Below, one piece after another: positions 18,820 to 26,657 of a stretch of 64,000 nt of DNA; the stretch's first letter is position 1; every line of letters starts with the position of its first letter. Source of the DNA: Mycolicibacterium hodleri. Its GTDB lineage: Bacteria > Actinomycetota > Actinomycetes > Mycobacteriales > Mycobacteriaceae. The notes under the pieces are model-generated. The model had not been told where the DNA came from. It saw only the letters and a program-made list of their open reading frames with translations, and made no database searches. The stretch lies in contig NZ_RCZG01000003.1 of NCBI RefSeq assembly GCF_006439015.1, forward strand, positions 187,278-251,277, given 5' to 3'. Both the position numbers and the translations under genes were made by a program.

Positions 18820-18842
18820 GGCGCGGCGCTTAGCAGCCGGGT

Positions 18843-19124
18843 CTAGAATTTTCCCCGCGCCACCTCCCTCAATGCGTCCTTCTCCAGCTCGGCGTCGGCG
18901 AGCAGGCGTTTGAGCCGGCCGTTCTGCTCGCGCAGCTCCTTGAGTTCCTTCGCGGCGTCGGTGTCCATCCCGCCGTACTGGCGGCGCCAGTTGTACAACG
19001 TCGCCGCCAATACCTCGAGCTCGGCGGCGATCTCCTCCTGAGTCTTGCCTGCCGCGGTGAGCTCGTCAGCACGCCGCAGCTTGCGCACGATGTCCTCAGC
19101 AGAGTTCCGCTTCCGTCCAGCCAT
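18843..19124 (-). CDS. Inner IS transposase orfA (HTH subunit)
   Basis: The 93-residue OrfA has a helix-turn-helix (AEDIVRKLRRADELTAAGKT, then EEIAAELEVLAATLYNWRRQ) followed by a leucine-zipper helix KELKELREQNGRLKRLLADA. This is the standard DNA-binding partner of IS3-family OrfB. In intact relatives a programmed -1 frameshift joins it to OrfB; here OrfB is mutated. Confidence 0.85.
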   Translation of the reverse strand: MAGRKRNSAEDIVRKLRRADELTAAGKTQEEIAAELEVLAATLYNWRRQYGGMDTDAAKELKELREQNGRLKRLLADAELEKDALREVARGKF

Positions 19125-19300
19125 CTCTTCATCGTCCTATCCGCCCAGGTCACGGGCAACAAGACTCTAAAACAAGAAGGCCCCGTCTACTGGGGACATG
19201 CCACCATGCTCACTGAGCACCGCACAGATCGGCTCGACTCCCCAGATAAGCCCATCGGCGCCCACCCGGTGACCCCGGTGAGCGCCGATGAACTTCACAA

Positions 19301-19624
19301 CTACTGGTGTGGCCGGTCGAGTTCGGCAGCGAAAAAAGCCGATGCGGCCTTCAAGATCGCGTTGGCCCGTTTAAGCTCAGCGTTCTCCCGCCGCAACTTG
19401 CGCACCGTCTCAGACTCCACATCGCCGACCCCGGCCCGCTCGCCACTATTGATCTCCGCTCGGTGCAGCCACTTGCGGACCGATTCCGCCGACCCGATCC
19501 CGAGCAGGTCAGCGACCCGACGGATCGTTGCCCACTCCGTCTCCTCACCGCCACGGGCATCGATCACCATCTGCACTGCACGAGCCTTCAGTTCCTGCGG
19601 GTACCGCTGCGTTCCTGCCGACAT
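19301..19624 (-). CDS. Outer IS transposase orfA (HTH subunit)
   Basis: This is a 107-residue OrfA beginning MSAGTQRYPQELKARAVQMV, with an HTH (ADLLGIGSAESVRKWLHRAE) and a zipper helix KLRRENAELKRANAILKAAS. The stop TAG is followed within a few bases by the orfB GTG in the -1 frame, the expected IS3 arrangement. The gene itself appears intact, but its partner orfB is split, so the element should not transpose on its own. Confidence 0.85.
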   Translation of the reverse strand: MSAGTQRYPQELKARAVQMVIDARGGEETEWATIRRVADLLGIGSAESVRKWLHRAEINSGERAGVGDVESETVRKLRRENAELKRANAILKAASAFFAAELDRPHQ

Positions 19625-19675
19625 AAATCCAACTTTCCCAACAAAGAAAGTCTCCGGACACGCCGGGGTGGATCA

Positions 19676-20080
19676 GGTTCCTGTCTCACGAACGGTGTCC
19701 AATTGGCCATCGGGTGGCCATTGGAAGTGAGAATTGGCCATCGGATTTGAGAACGTACAGCCACTCTTGTCGAAATGCAGCGAAGATTGACCAGAATCGC
19801 CGAGCTACTTTGACAGAAATTCGGCGTGTCGAGGACCTTGTTAATCTTCGCTGCAAAAGGCTAGATCGGAGTGCCCCGACCCGGTTCTTGCGACAGACCG
19901 GCGCGTTGTAAGCCCCCTGCCCGTGTGTGGTGAGTTGACCTCGCTCGGCGTAGGCGGCGCGTCGCGAGGAACCCATGCTGGTTCTCGCTGCGCTCCCGGG
20001 CGGAGACGTTTCTGCCCGGGTGGCGGAGTCGGCGCCGGTGGCAAGCGCCCTGTCCCCGGTGTGGGTGCGTTCCCCGGGGC
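19676..20080. other. Gene-free stretch after the IS
   Basis: Apart from the palindromic repeat at its left end I recognise no gene here. Open frames on both strands are Arg/Pro-rich shadow reading. The segment links the IS to an aquaporin remnant and looks like decayed sequence. Confidence 0.5.
19681..19735. repeat. 54-bp palindromic repeat, copy 1 (diverged)
   Basis: This copy keeps GTCCAATTGG, GGTGG and GTGAGAATT of the family, but its left arm is altered (GTCTCACGAACGG) and TGGACA is changed to TGGCCA. It begins 6 bases after the right end of the outer IS. Confidence 0.6.
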
Positions 20081-20168
20081 GACGACGAAGGTGTAGAGCA
20101 GGGCGGCGGCGATTCCGCCAAGGATCTCGGCCAGCGCGTAGACCGACAGGGCAGTGAAGGTGCCGGAC
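20081..20168 (-). pseudogene. Aquaporin/glycerol facilitator C-terminal remnant
   Basis: About 29 codons read FTALSVYALAEILGGIAAAL then LYTFVV. This resembles the last transmembrane helix of MIP-family channels (typically W-V-Y-x-L-A-E-x-x-G-G-x-x-A-A-L-L-Y). The rest of the frame on either side is not channel-like, and no NPA motif is present. It is a relic of a deleted gene. A single-helix match is weak evidence, so other membrane proteins remain possible. Confidence 0.4.
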
Positions 20169-20241
20169 ATGATGGCCTGGCGTACCCCGCCGGGGCGCCC
20201 GGCCGCGGTGCAGCAACCCGGCGTCGCGGCACGCGGCGGAC

Positions 20242-21054
20242 TCATCGTTCGGCACGGCGGGCGCGGGCTCGGCGGACCGCTTCGTCGAGAACCCGTTGGG
20301 CGACCAGCGCCAGCTTGGTGTTCTCGGTCTGGCTGATCACCCGCAGTTTGTCGAACGCCTCGGCCGCGGTACAGCCGCTGCGGCTCATCATGATGCCGAT
20401 CGCCCGGTCGATGACCGCGCGGCTGGTCAGCGCCGTTTCCAGCTGGGCGGCCAGGCGCCGCGCGGTGTCCAACTCCTGGGCGCTGTGCGCGGAGAACCCG
20501 GCCGGGATCGCGAACAACTCGCCGAGCTCGATGGCGCGGTCGTCGAAGGCGTCCTTGGTGTGGGAGTAGACGTTCAACGACCCGAGCACCCCGTCGGCGC
20601 CGACCAGGGGCAGCGACATCACGCTATGTACGCCGAGGCGCCCGGCCCGCGGACCGAACCGAGGCCAGGCCATGTCCCCACCGAGTGACCCCGAGCTGAC
20701 GGTGCGTCCTTCCGCGGCCGCGGTGATGCACGGGCCCTCCCCGAGGCCGTACTGGATCTCGTCGACTTGGCGCACGAACTCCGCGCTGGCCACCACCGTG
20801 TCGGGCCAATCCTCGGACAACAGCGTCAGCCCGGCCCCGTCAGCGCCCGGTATAGCCCCGGCGGCGAACTCCGCGACGTGGGTCAACATGTCCGCCAATC
20901 CCGTGAGGCCCAGGGTCAGTCGGGACAGCCCGGCCAGGCTGTCCCGCAGGTCGGTGTCGTCCTCGGCGGCCTGGTCTTGGGCGGTGTCCAGTGCTACGGC
21001 GGCGGCGGCGTCGGAGGACGCCGGCGTGGGATCGGTGGGCTCGGTCATGCTCAT
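20242..21054 (-). CDS. GAF-ANTAR domain regulatory protein
   Basis: The 270-residue protein has an acidic N-terminal tail, a GAF domain (about 60-190; IQYGLGEGPCITAAAEGRTV and SVMSLPLVGADGVLGSLNVY) and a C-terminal ANTAR domain (about 200-255; SRAVIDRAIGIMMSRSGCTA). ANTAR proteins bind two-hexaloop RNA to prevent termination; the GAF senses a ligand or redox state. A GTG four codons upstream (21064-21066) is an alternative start. It is the last of three tandem genes of this type in the same orientation, all downstream of a broken PAS sensor. Confidence 0.82.
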   Translation of the reverse strand: MSMTEPTDPTPASSDAAAAVALDTAQDQAAEDDTDLRDSLAGLSRLTLGLTGLADMLTHVAEFAAGAIPGADGAGLTLLSEDWPDTVVASAEFVRQVDEIQYGLGEGPCITAAAEGRTVSSGSLGGDMAWPRFGPRAGRLGVHSVMSLPLVGADGVLGSLNVYSHTKDAFDDRAIELGELFAIPAGFSAHSAQELDTARRLAAQLETALTSRAVIDRAIGIMMSRSGCTAAEAFDKLRVISQTENTKLALVAQRVLDEAVRRARARRAER

Positions 21055-21495
21055 CTCGGCTATCACTGCGCACGGGGCTGGGCGTCTGCACCATCACTGC
21101 GCAGGGTCCGGGCGCCGCTGCGCCCAGTATGCCGATGACGGAGAGCCGTTGCCGGGCGTGTCCCTCAATTCGTGATCAACGACGACCGCGTCCGCGACCG
21201 CTACAACGGCTGACTCCCCGGTGTGCGTTGGTGGCCGTCGGTTGGCTAAGTCGGCTTCGACGCGCCCCTTCGCCGACTGGCGGTAGCCTCGGGGCTCGGA
21301 GTACGGGTTGGCCTTGGCACAGCGCGTTTAGCCAGGTCAGATACGAGTACCCGCATGAGGCAGAAAGTTTGGACGAGTGCGTTGCGCTTCCTGCTAGGCG
21401 GGCAACGGTCATTCGCCGCCGGGGTCGGTGACGCACCACGTCCAGGCAGCGCACGGATTGTGCACCGCACTTCTGGCCAAGGACTCGGTGCGGTG
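21055..21495. other. Intergenic region between GAF-ANTAR genes
   Basis: About 440 bases with no recognisable gene on either strand. It must hold the promoter of the 20242-21054 gene. I looked for a paired-hexaloop ANTAR target but could not identify one with confidence. Confidence 0.4.
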
Positions 21496-22251
21496 TCAGG
21501 TCGGCGGGACGATGGAGCTGCCGATGGTGGCCAGGAGGTGTTGGCGTGCGTCGGGGTCGCTGATCAGGTGTCTGGCCACGTCGGTGAGGTGATCGTCATG
21601 GCTGCGGGCGTGGTGGCGTAGCAGCCCGAAGGCGTCGGGGATGGACACGTCGAAGTGTTCGCGGAGAAAGCCCTTGGCCTGCTCGACGACGATCCGGCTG
21701 GCAAGCGCGGACCGCAGCCGGGGCGGCACGGTGGCCGGGGTGGGGGCGTGTTCTTGCAGGATCGCCACGCAGGCGACGTGGGCCAGGGTTTGGGCTACCA
21801 GCAGGTCGGCGCCGTTGAGGTCACCGACCTGGGTGCCGAACAGTCCCAGTGCCCCCAGGGTGGTGCCGGCCGCGCGCATCGGCACGGCGTGCACGGAGGC
21901 GAACCCGGCCCCGGTGGCGGCCGAAACGAACCGCGGCCACCGCCGCTCTTCGGTAGCCAGGTCCGCGATGGAGACCGGTGCTCCGGTGGCGTAGCAGTCC
22001 AGGCAGGGGCCTTCCTCGGCTTGCAGTTGGAACAGCTCCAGTTCGCGGGATGCCTCGGAGGTGGCGGCCATCAGGTGCAGGTGCCCGCGGGGGTCGGCGA
22101 GCAACAGCCCGGCGGCGGCGACGTCGAGGAGTTGGGTGCAGCGCCCGGTGAGGTCGGTGAGTAGCTCCACGACGTCGAAGTCGTCGAGCAGGCTGTCGAC
22201 CAGGGTGACGACCGCGTCCAGGACGCGGGTCTCGCGAGGTAAGTCGGTCAC
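21496..22251 (-). CDS. GAF-ANTAR domain regulatory protein
   Basis: The product is 251 residues. The GAF domain (about 15-170) contains LQAEEGPCLDCYATGAPVSI and SVHAVPMRAAGTTLGALGLF. The ANTAR domain (about 188-245) contains LASRIVVEQAKGFLREHFDV. GTG 22249-22251 is preferred because GGAGG lies 8 bases upstream; ATGs at 22257 and 22266 are alternatives. The EGPC motif with its Cys is shared by all three neighbours. The RNA target is unknown. Confidence 0.82.
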   Translation of the reverse strand: MTDLPRETRVLDAVVTLVDSLLDDFDVVELLTDLTGRCTQLLDVAAAGLLLADPRGHLHLMAATSEASRELELFQLQAEEGPCLDCYATGAPVSIADLATEERRWPRFVSAATGAGFASVHAVPMRAAGTTLGALGLFGTQVGDLNGADLLVAQTLAHVACVAILQEHAPTPATVPPRLRSALASRIVVEQAKGFLREHFDVSIPDAFGLLRHHARSHDDHLTDVARHLISDPDARQHLLATIGSSIVPPT

Positions 22252-22321
22252 ATCCATCTCCTCCATCCATTCTGCGCCGGTTACTCGGTCCTGGACAGGG
22301 GTGGCGGGCGGCGGGGGTGCA

Positions 22322-23032
22322 TTAGTCGTGTTCCAGTCGCACGCGGCGCTCGAGGATGTCGTGGGCGACCTCGGTGGCGCTGCGGCCGGTGGCGTAGGCA
22401 TGCGCGCGCAGCCGGATCAGCGCGGTCGGAGCGGAGACGTGCAGCTGAGCCATCAGCATGCCGGTGGCCTGGCCGACCTCGGCGCGGGTCAGCGCGTTCA
22501 GCTCGGTCCAGGCGTCGCTGCCCGGCAGGGCGTTCGCCTCGTCGAAGTTCTGGTCGAGTAGGTCCAGCATGGGGAGCTGGGCCAGTTCGGCGGCCTCCGC
22601 CACTCCGATGATCTGCTCGACGGTCAACGTGGCGGGGTCGGCCGCGAACACGTCCAGGGCGCCGATGTACAGGCCGGCCACGGTGATCGGCATCGCGTAT
22701 ACGCCGCGGATGTGGTGGGCCAGCATCGCCGGGCCGTAGGCCGGCCAGCGGACCTCGGCAGGGTCGGCCAGGTCGGTCACCATGACCGGTGCGCGGTGGG
22801 CCACGGCATCCAGACACGGCCCCTCACCGTGGGTGAACTGAGCTTCGTCATAGATGCGCGCCGCCGTCCCACTGGCTCCCAGTGTCCCCATGTTGGCGCC
22901 CTCGAACACCAGCGAAATCGCCGCCGCGTCGACGCCCAGCAGATTCACGCACGCTTCACAGAGCCGGTCGGCGGCCTCGTGGCCGCGCTGCTCGCCCATC
23001 GCGGCGAACAGCGCCGCGTCGATGGCGGCCAC
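22322..23032 (-). CDS. GAF-ANTAR domain regulatory protein
   Basis: The 236-residue protein has a GAF domain with FTHGEGPCLDAVAHRAPVMV and VYAMPITVAGLYIGALDVFA, then an ANTAR domain with LTRAEVGQATGMLMAQLHVS and IRLRAHAYATGRSATEVAHD. It is the first of three tandem paralogues. The gap to the next gene is about 70 bases, so these two may be co-transcribed. The paralogues are clearly diverged, not recent copies. Confidence 0.83.
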   Translation of the reverse strand: MAAIDAALFAAMGEQRGHEAADRLCEACVNLLGVDAAAISLVFEGANMGTLGASGTAARIYDEAQFTHGEGPCLDAVAHRAPVMVTDLADPAEVRWPAYGPAMLAHHIRGVYAMPITVAGLYIGALDVFAADPATLTVEQIIGVAEAAELAQLPMLDLLDQNFDEANALPGSDAWTELNALTRAEVGQATGMLMAQLHVSAPTALIRLRAHAYATGRSATEVAHDILERRVRLEHD

Positions 23033-23423
23033 CGGTCAGCGCCCCGCACGCAGGGGGCGGCGAACGATGGTTCTGCGAAACGGCAGCGCTGGAGCGGGAA
23101 TCGTAATCACATCGTCTTCCCATCTCGAAGTCGGACGAGCGCGGCTCCACTCGACTCTGGAAGGGATACCCGCTGTTCACGGCGGGAAACCCGCCCGGTC
23201 CCCCGGGGTGCTCCGACCATTCCCACGGGCGGCAGGTTGGGGTTGTGCTGCTCCGGTGACCGAGCTGGCCGAGCGCTCTCGCCCCGGCAAGTGCTGCGGG
23301 CTGGTCTCCCGTTCGCTCTAGTGCATGTGCTCGGCTCGGGAGTGCTGAGAACCGTCGAACCGGCGTAGCGCCGTAGGTCGCTTCTAAACAAACGAGACAA
23401 CCCCGGCGGATTCGGGTTGGTAG
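23033..23423. other. Intergenic region upstream of the GAF-ANTAR genes
   Basis: About 390 bases between a PsiE-like gene and the first GAF-ANTAR gene. No coding frame, repeat or RNA motif is recognisable. It presumably contains the promoter of the 22322-23032 gene. Confidence 0.4.
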
Positions 23424-23896
23424 CTAGCTGCTGTCAGTCTCGGTGCGTCGCGCCCGCAGGATGAACGCCGATATCGACAGGACCAGCACCACTCCACCGA
23501 GGATTCCGATCTCAACGAACGCTCGAGAGAAGTCGGGGCCCTTCTCGAGCGGCTTCGCTGCCTGCACGGAGAGCACCACGATCTCCTTGATGCAGGCCAA
23601 GATTCCCACCACGAGGAACGGTTCGGCAACGATCTCGTGCGAGCGCAGGCAGGCCCGGACCGCGTAGAGCAGGTCGACGAGGATGAAGACGAGCAGCAGC
23701 CCGTCGAGGAGGGCGAGGATGACCGTGTTCGCCGGCTGGTTGGTGAGCGCGCGGAACCCGTTGACCTGGCTGACTAGCAGCGTTGCGGCGCCCACGATCA
23801 GCATTACCGCGAGCGCCCAGTAGATGATGTCCTCGACGAAGGCCAGGAAGCGGTCACTGACGCGGTGGCGCCGGAAGCCGGCGCTGATGAATCCAC
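23424..23896 (-). CDS. PsiE-like integral membrane protein (possible 5' frameshift)
   Basis: The clear protein runs from VSDRFLAFVEDIIYWALAVM to the stop, about 146 residues, with four hydrophobic segments: around IIYWALAVMLIVGAATLL, TVILALLDGLLLVFILVDLL, EPFLVVGILACIKEIVVL and IGILGGVVLVLSISAFIL. HEIVAEPFLVVGI and CIKEIVVL are typical of phosphate-starvation-inducible PsiE. No ATG/GTG lies at the expected position in frame; a GTG at 23894-23896 is plausible if one base has been gained or lost between it and the first helix. The gene may therefore be damaged at its start. Confidence 0.62.
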
Positions 23897-23899
23897 CTG

Positions 23900-24327
23900 T
23901 GGTAGAGCGAGTCGAGTCACGGCACGATCCAGGATGGCATCGAGCCGATCCTGCGCCGGACTGGACACCACCGTCTCCCGGCGCGGTGGCCAGAAGTCGT
24001 ACTCGGCGTGGCTGCCCCAGCCCCGGTGGAGGTGGAATGCGTAGATCTCCGGATAGAGGGCGGCGCCAGTCTTGCATTCTGGGCGTGAATGGTCGCCAGC
24101 ACTGCGGTACAACAGATCCGGCGTGCACTGGGATCACAGCTACAACGCCAACTCGGCCGTGGCGTGAGCCATCCAGGATCGATGGAAAACCTCTCGCCAT
24201 GCCTCAAACAAGCACAGGCGGCGGCACGAGCCCAGGTCGACCACGATCACGTCAACGAATTCGCGGACCTCGGCGTCTTCACCATCCTGCTGAACAATCG
24301 AAGCGTCACGGAACTCGAACTCGTATA
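23900..24327 (-). pseudogene. Disrupted gene of unknown function
   Basis: One minus-strand frame spells protein-like sequence in two parts. The first is YEFEFRDASIVQQDGEDAEV, REFVDVIVVDLGSCRRLCLF and then EAWREVFHRSW. After TAG and TGA codons near 24145-24155 comes AALYPEIYAFHLHRGWGSHA and EYDFWPPRRETVV, ending with DRLDAILDRAVTRLALP just before the PsiE-like start. Composition and the strings of conserved-looking residues argue for a once-real cytoplasmic protein of about 140 residues. I do not know the family. It was probably co-transcribed with the PsiE-like gene. Confidence 0.45.
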
Positions 24328-24377
24328 GATCCGACCCAGAAACGCAAGATAAAAGACGAGGTCGATTGGGCGAGTTG

Positions 24378-25016
24378 TCATCCGATGATGATCACTCGCA
24401 GGGTGCGGGGTCCGTGGACCCCTTCGACCCGTTCGAGTTCGATGTCGCTGGTGGCGGACGGGCCGGCGATCATGGTGAGCGGGGCGGTCGGGTTCAGCAG
24501 CGAGATGGCCTCGGCGACCGTTTCGACGATCTGGTCGGCGGTCAGGATGATGATGTGCCGGTCGGGGACGAGGGTGATCGCGCGGCGGCCCTGGCCTGCT
24601 CCGCCGTCCAGAATGATGGTGCCGGACATCGCGATGGCCACCCGGGCAGTGGTCACCACCGCGTCGATGGCGTCGAGTTCCTGGGGTGAGAGGACTTGCG
24701 GGTCGGAGTCTGTGGTGACTGTCCGGCCGGGTCCGGAGCAGGCCTGGGCAATTATGGGGTCTAGGCCGGTGCCGATGACGACACTGGTCATCCCGGACAG
24801 TGCCTCGTCCAGAGCGGCGGGCAGGCGGTCGGCGGTGACTTGGTGGACCAGGGCCCGGTAGTCGACCAGGCGATCCACCAGCAGATCGATGACGGGGTCG
24901 CTGCCCGGGTCGTGTTGGCCGCGGCGGATGTAGTCACGCAGGATGGGGACGGGAGGACCGTCCTCGGCCAGCGCGGCCCGGATCTTGTCCATGACGGTGT
25001 CGCGGCTGGTGGTCAT
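24378..25016 (-). CDS. lutC: LUD-domain lactate utilisation protein C
   Basis: The 212-residue protein matches LutC/YkgG. It has an N-terminal helix MTTSRDTVMDKIRAALAEDG, the LUD core with VVIGTGLD and VVTTARVAIAMSGTIILDGG, and a C-terminal IAGPSATSDIELERVEGVHG-P motif typical of the family. LutABC oxidises L-lactate to pyruvate. The ATG overlaps the stop of lutB (ATGA). Because lutB is truncated and no lutA is in the window, the complex is probably non-functional here, although LutC itself looks intact. Confidence 0.85.
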   Translation of the reverse strand: MTTSRDTVMDKIRAALAEDGPPVPILRDYIRRGQHDPGSDPVIDLLVDRLVDYRALVHQVTADRLPAALDEALSGMTSVVIGTGLDPIIAQACSGPGRTVTTDSDPQVLSPQELDAIDAVVTTARVAIAMSGTIILDGGAGQGRRAITLVPDRHIIILTADQIVETVAEAISLLNPTAPLTMIAGPSATSDIELERVEGVHGPRTLRVIIIG

Positions 25017-25668
25017 GGTGTCCCCGCTTCAGTCCCAGGCCCGGTGTCGGTAGCGGGGTCCTGCTGCTTGTTATTCCACCAGTCGCGGAAGGTTTGGGCG
25101 GGTGGGGCGTGCAGGTCCCGGCTGGCGGTCCACCCGGACAAAGGTGGAGGAAGGTGCCGGATCCGGCCCTTGCGCCCGCCGGCGAGACGCCCGACGGCGA
25201 GACCCTTTTCGGCAATGGCAAACCGTTTCTCGTCGCTCATCACCCAGGAGGCGGCTTTGAGCGCGGCATCCCAGCCGCCGGGGATCATCCGGTGCCGGTC
25301 GGCGTCGACCACCTGGGCGCGAAGTTCGACGAGGATGGTGGGTATGTCGATCTTCACCGGGCAGACGTCGTAGCAGGCCCCACACAGGGAGGACGCGTAG
25401 GGCAGGGACGAGTTCGGGTCGCCGTGCCCGGCAATGCCGGTCAGCATGGGGGTGAGGATGGCGCCGATCGGTCCGGGGTAGACGGAGCCGTAGGCGTGTC
25501 CGCCGGTGCGGGTGTAGACGGGACAGACGTTCAAGCATGCGGAGCACCTGATGCAGTGCAGCGCGGCTCGTCCTACCTTGTCGGCCAGTGCGTTGGTGCG
25601 CCCGTTGTCCAGCAGGACCAGGTGGAATTCCTGCGGCCCGTCACCGGGGGTGACGCCGGGAATCTGCC
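25013..25668 (-). pseudogene. lutB: LutB iron-sulfur protein, 5'-truncated
   Basis: Only the C-terminal 215 or so residues of LutB remain (full length about 470). They include the ferredoxin clusters CIRCSACLNVCPVY and CGACYDVCPVKIDIP and the C-terminal FRDWW segment. Similarity starts at QIPGVTPGDGPQEFHLVLLD and breaks off near 25668, where a fragment of an unrelated plus-strand gene begins. The N-terminal LUD domain is lost. No start codon of its own is evident except internal ones (for example at 25534). Confidence 0.75.
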
Positions 25669-25675
25669 TACTTTT

Positions 25676-25882
25676 TCATGGCCACGGACAACCGGCCACC
25701 CCGGCTACACGGCCACCGCAGCGATGATCACCATGCTCGGAATCCACCTCGCCCAGACCCCACGGCAACAACGACGCCGTGGATGCCTCACGCCGGCACT
25801 GGCTTTCGGCGCCGATGGCGCGCTCGACACACTGACCACCGACCAATTACGGATAAGAGTGCATCAACCATCGAACAGTTGA
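25676..25882 (+). pseudogene. Saccharopine dehydrogenase-like C-terminal remnant
   Basis: About 68 codons in the plus frame read GHPGYTATAAMITMLGIHLA and then GCLTPALAFGADGALDTL before a TGA. This resembles the end of the saccharopine dehydrogenase / trans-acting enoyl reductase family (G-x-P-G-Y-x-x-T-A-x-M ... G-x-x-T-P-A-x-A-x-G-x-x-L). The 5' part is absent. The fragment starts where lutB breaks off, so the two share a deletion junction. Confidence 0.55.
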
Positions 25883-25935
25883 CAGCCGGCCCGAGGTATC
25901 TCCGCCCCTGCGTGCTGGGTAGCAGCGGTGGCGGG

Positions 25936-26571
25936 TCAGAGGTGATCGGCGGGTGCCGAGCCCTGCCACCGCACGAAGATGTTGACGCACGGTCCGATCA
26001 GTCCGGCGAAGAGCAGGGTTCCGACACCGGCAACGCCGCCGAGCATCCAGCCGACGGCGAGGACGATCACCTCGATGAGCGCGCGGGATGCGCCCAGTGG
26101 CCAGCCTGACACCCGTGCGATGCCGGTCATGAGCCCATCCCTGGGCCCGGGTCCCAGACCGCAGCGCAAATACAGGCCGCTGCCCAACGCCACGACCAGG
26201 ATCCCGGCCAGACATAGGCCGACGCGTGCAAGCAGCGATCCTGCCGGGGGGATGAGCCAAAGCGAGACGTCGAGCGAAATGCCGACCAGTGGGACGCTGG
26301 CCACGGTTCCCAGGCCCGGGCGCTGGCGCAGTGGAATCCACAGCAGCAGGACGAGTGCGCTGATGATGTTGACCATCACCCCGATCGACAACGGAGTGTG
26401 TGTCGCGATGCCTTGGGCGAAGACCGTCCAGGGCGAGTTGCCGAATTCGGCTTCGACGAGCATCGCCTCGCCGCTGCCGAACAGCCAGAGGCCTACGACC
26501 AATGACAACGCTTGGAAAGGCCGGGGCACCCACCTGTTCGTCGGCGTTGATCCGGGGCTCAGGGGTCTCAT
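25936..26571 (-). CDS. YczE/YitT-like integral membrane protein
   Basis: The 211-residue protein has about five to six hydrophobic helices, among them FQALSLVVGLWLFGSGEAML, VMVNIISALVLLLWIPL, LLARVGLCLAGILVVALGSG and ALIEVIVLAVGWMLGGVAGV. GNSPWTVFAQGIA and LGPGPRDGLMTGIA are typical of this uncharacterised family. The transported substrate, if any, is unknown. It is in the same orientation as the amidohydrolase and GNAT genes, about 85 bases away, and could share their transcript. Confidence 0.75.
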   Translation of the reverse strand: MRPLSPGSTPTNRWVPRPFQALSLVVGLWLFGSGEAMLVEAEFGNSPWTVFAQGIATHTPLSIGVMVNIISALVLLLWIPLRQRPGLGTVASVPLVGISLDVSLWLIPPAGSLLARVGLCLAGILVVALGSGLYLRCGLGPGPRDGLMTGIARVSGWPLGASRALIEVIVLAVGWMLGGVAGVGTLLFAGLIGPCVNIFVRWQGSAPADHL

Positions 26572-26657
26572 GTGGTGATCAGCGGTCGGTTGATCGCCCC
26601 GCAGTGGATCGCATGCAAGAAGTCACCTCCGGTCTGCTCGTCGCACGACAAATCCCG

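Larger units (their letters stand above)
17924..19203 (-). mobile_element. Inner IS3-family insertion sequence with 4-bp target duplication
   Basis: Length is 1,280 bp. The left end reads TGGCAGGTCCCCGATAGTCG; the right end, reverse-complemented, reads TGGCATGTCCCCAGTAGACG. The flanks are CCAT on both sides (17920-17923 and 19204-19207). It carries orfA and a frameshifted orfB and lies within orfB of the outer element in the same orientation. Confidence 0.88.
17058..19298 (-). pseudogene. Outer IS transposase orfB, split by the inner IS
   Basis: The 5' piece (19298 down to 19204) encodes VKFIGAHRGH ... VEPICAVLSEHG. The 3' piece (17923 down to 17058) resumes at IRIAPSTFYEHLGR and carries the DDE catalytic core: DFTY, HHSDARSQYTA and GDSYDNALAES. 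Removing the inner element and one copy of its CCAT duplication restores an exact frame reading LSEHGIRIAPSTFY. The usual H-S-D-x-G-S-Q reads H-S-D-A-R-S-Q. The intact 3' piece can still be read as a 321-residue frame starting in the inner IS. Confidence 0.82.
17031..19675 (-). mobile_element. Outer IS3-family insertion sequence, interrupted by a second IS
   Basis: The ends share the inverted repeat TGATCCAYMCCGGCGTGTCC followed by GGAG: left end at 17031, right end at 19675. Inside are orfA (19301-19624) and an orfB split by the inner element. The inner element's 1,280 bp and its 4-bp duplication account for the excess over a normal length of about 1.36 kb. I see no matching target duplication: the flanks are AGAG on the left and GGTT on the right. 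A copy of the 54-bp palindrome starts 6 bases beyond the right end, so the right flank was probably changed after insertion. Confidence 0.82.

Noticed and set aside
17027..19679. Target-site duplication for the outer IS
   Set aside because: Flanking AGAG and GGTT do not match at 3-5 bp; I do not claim a duplication.
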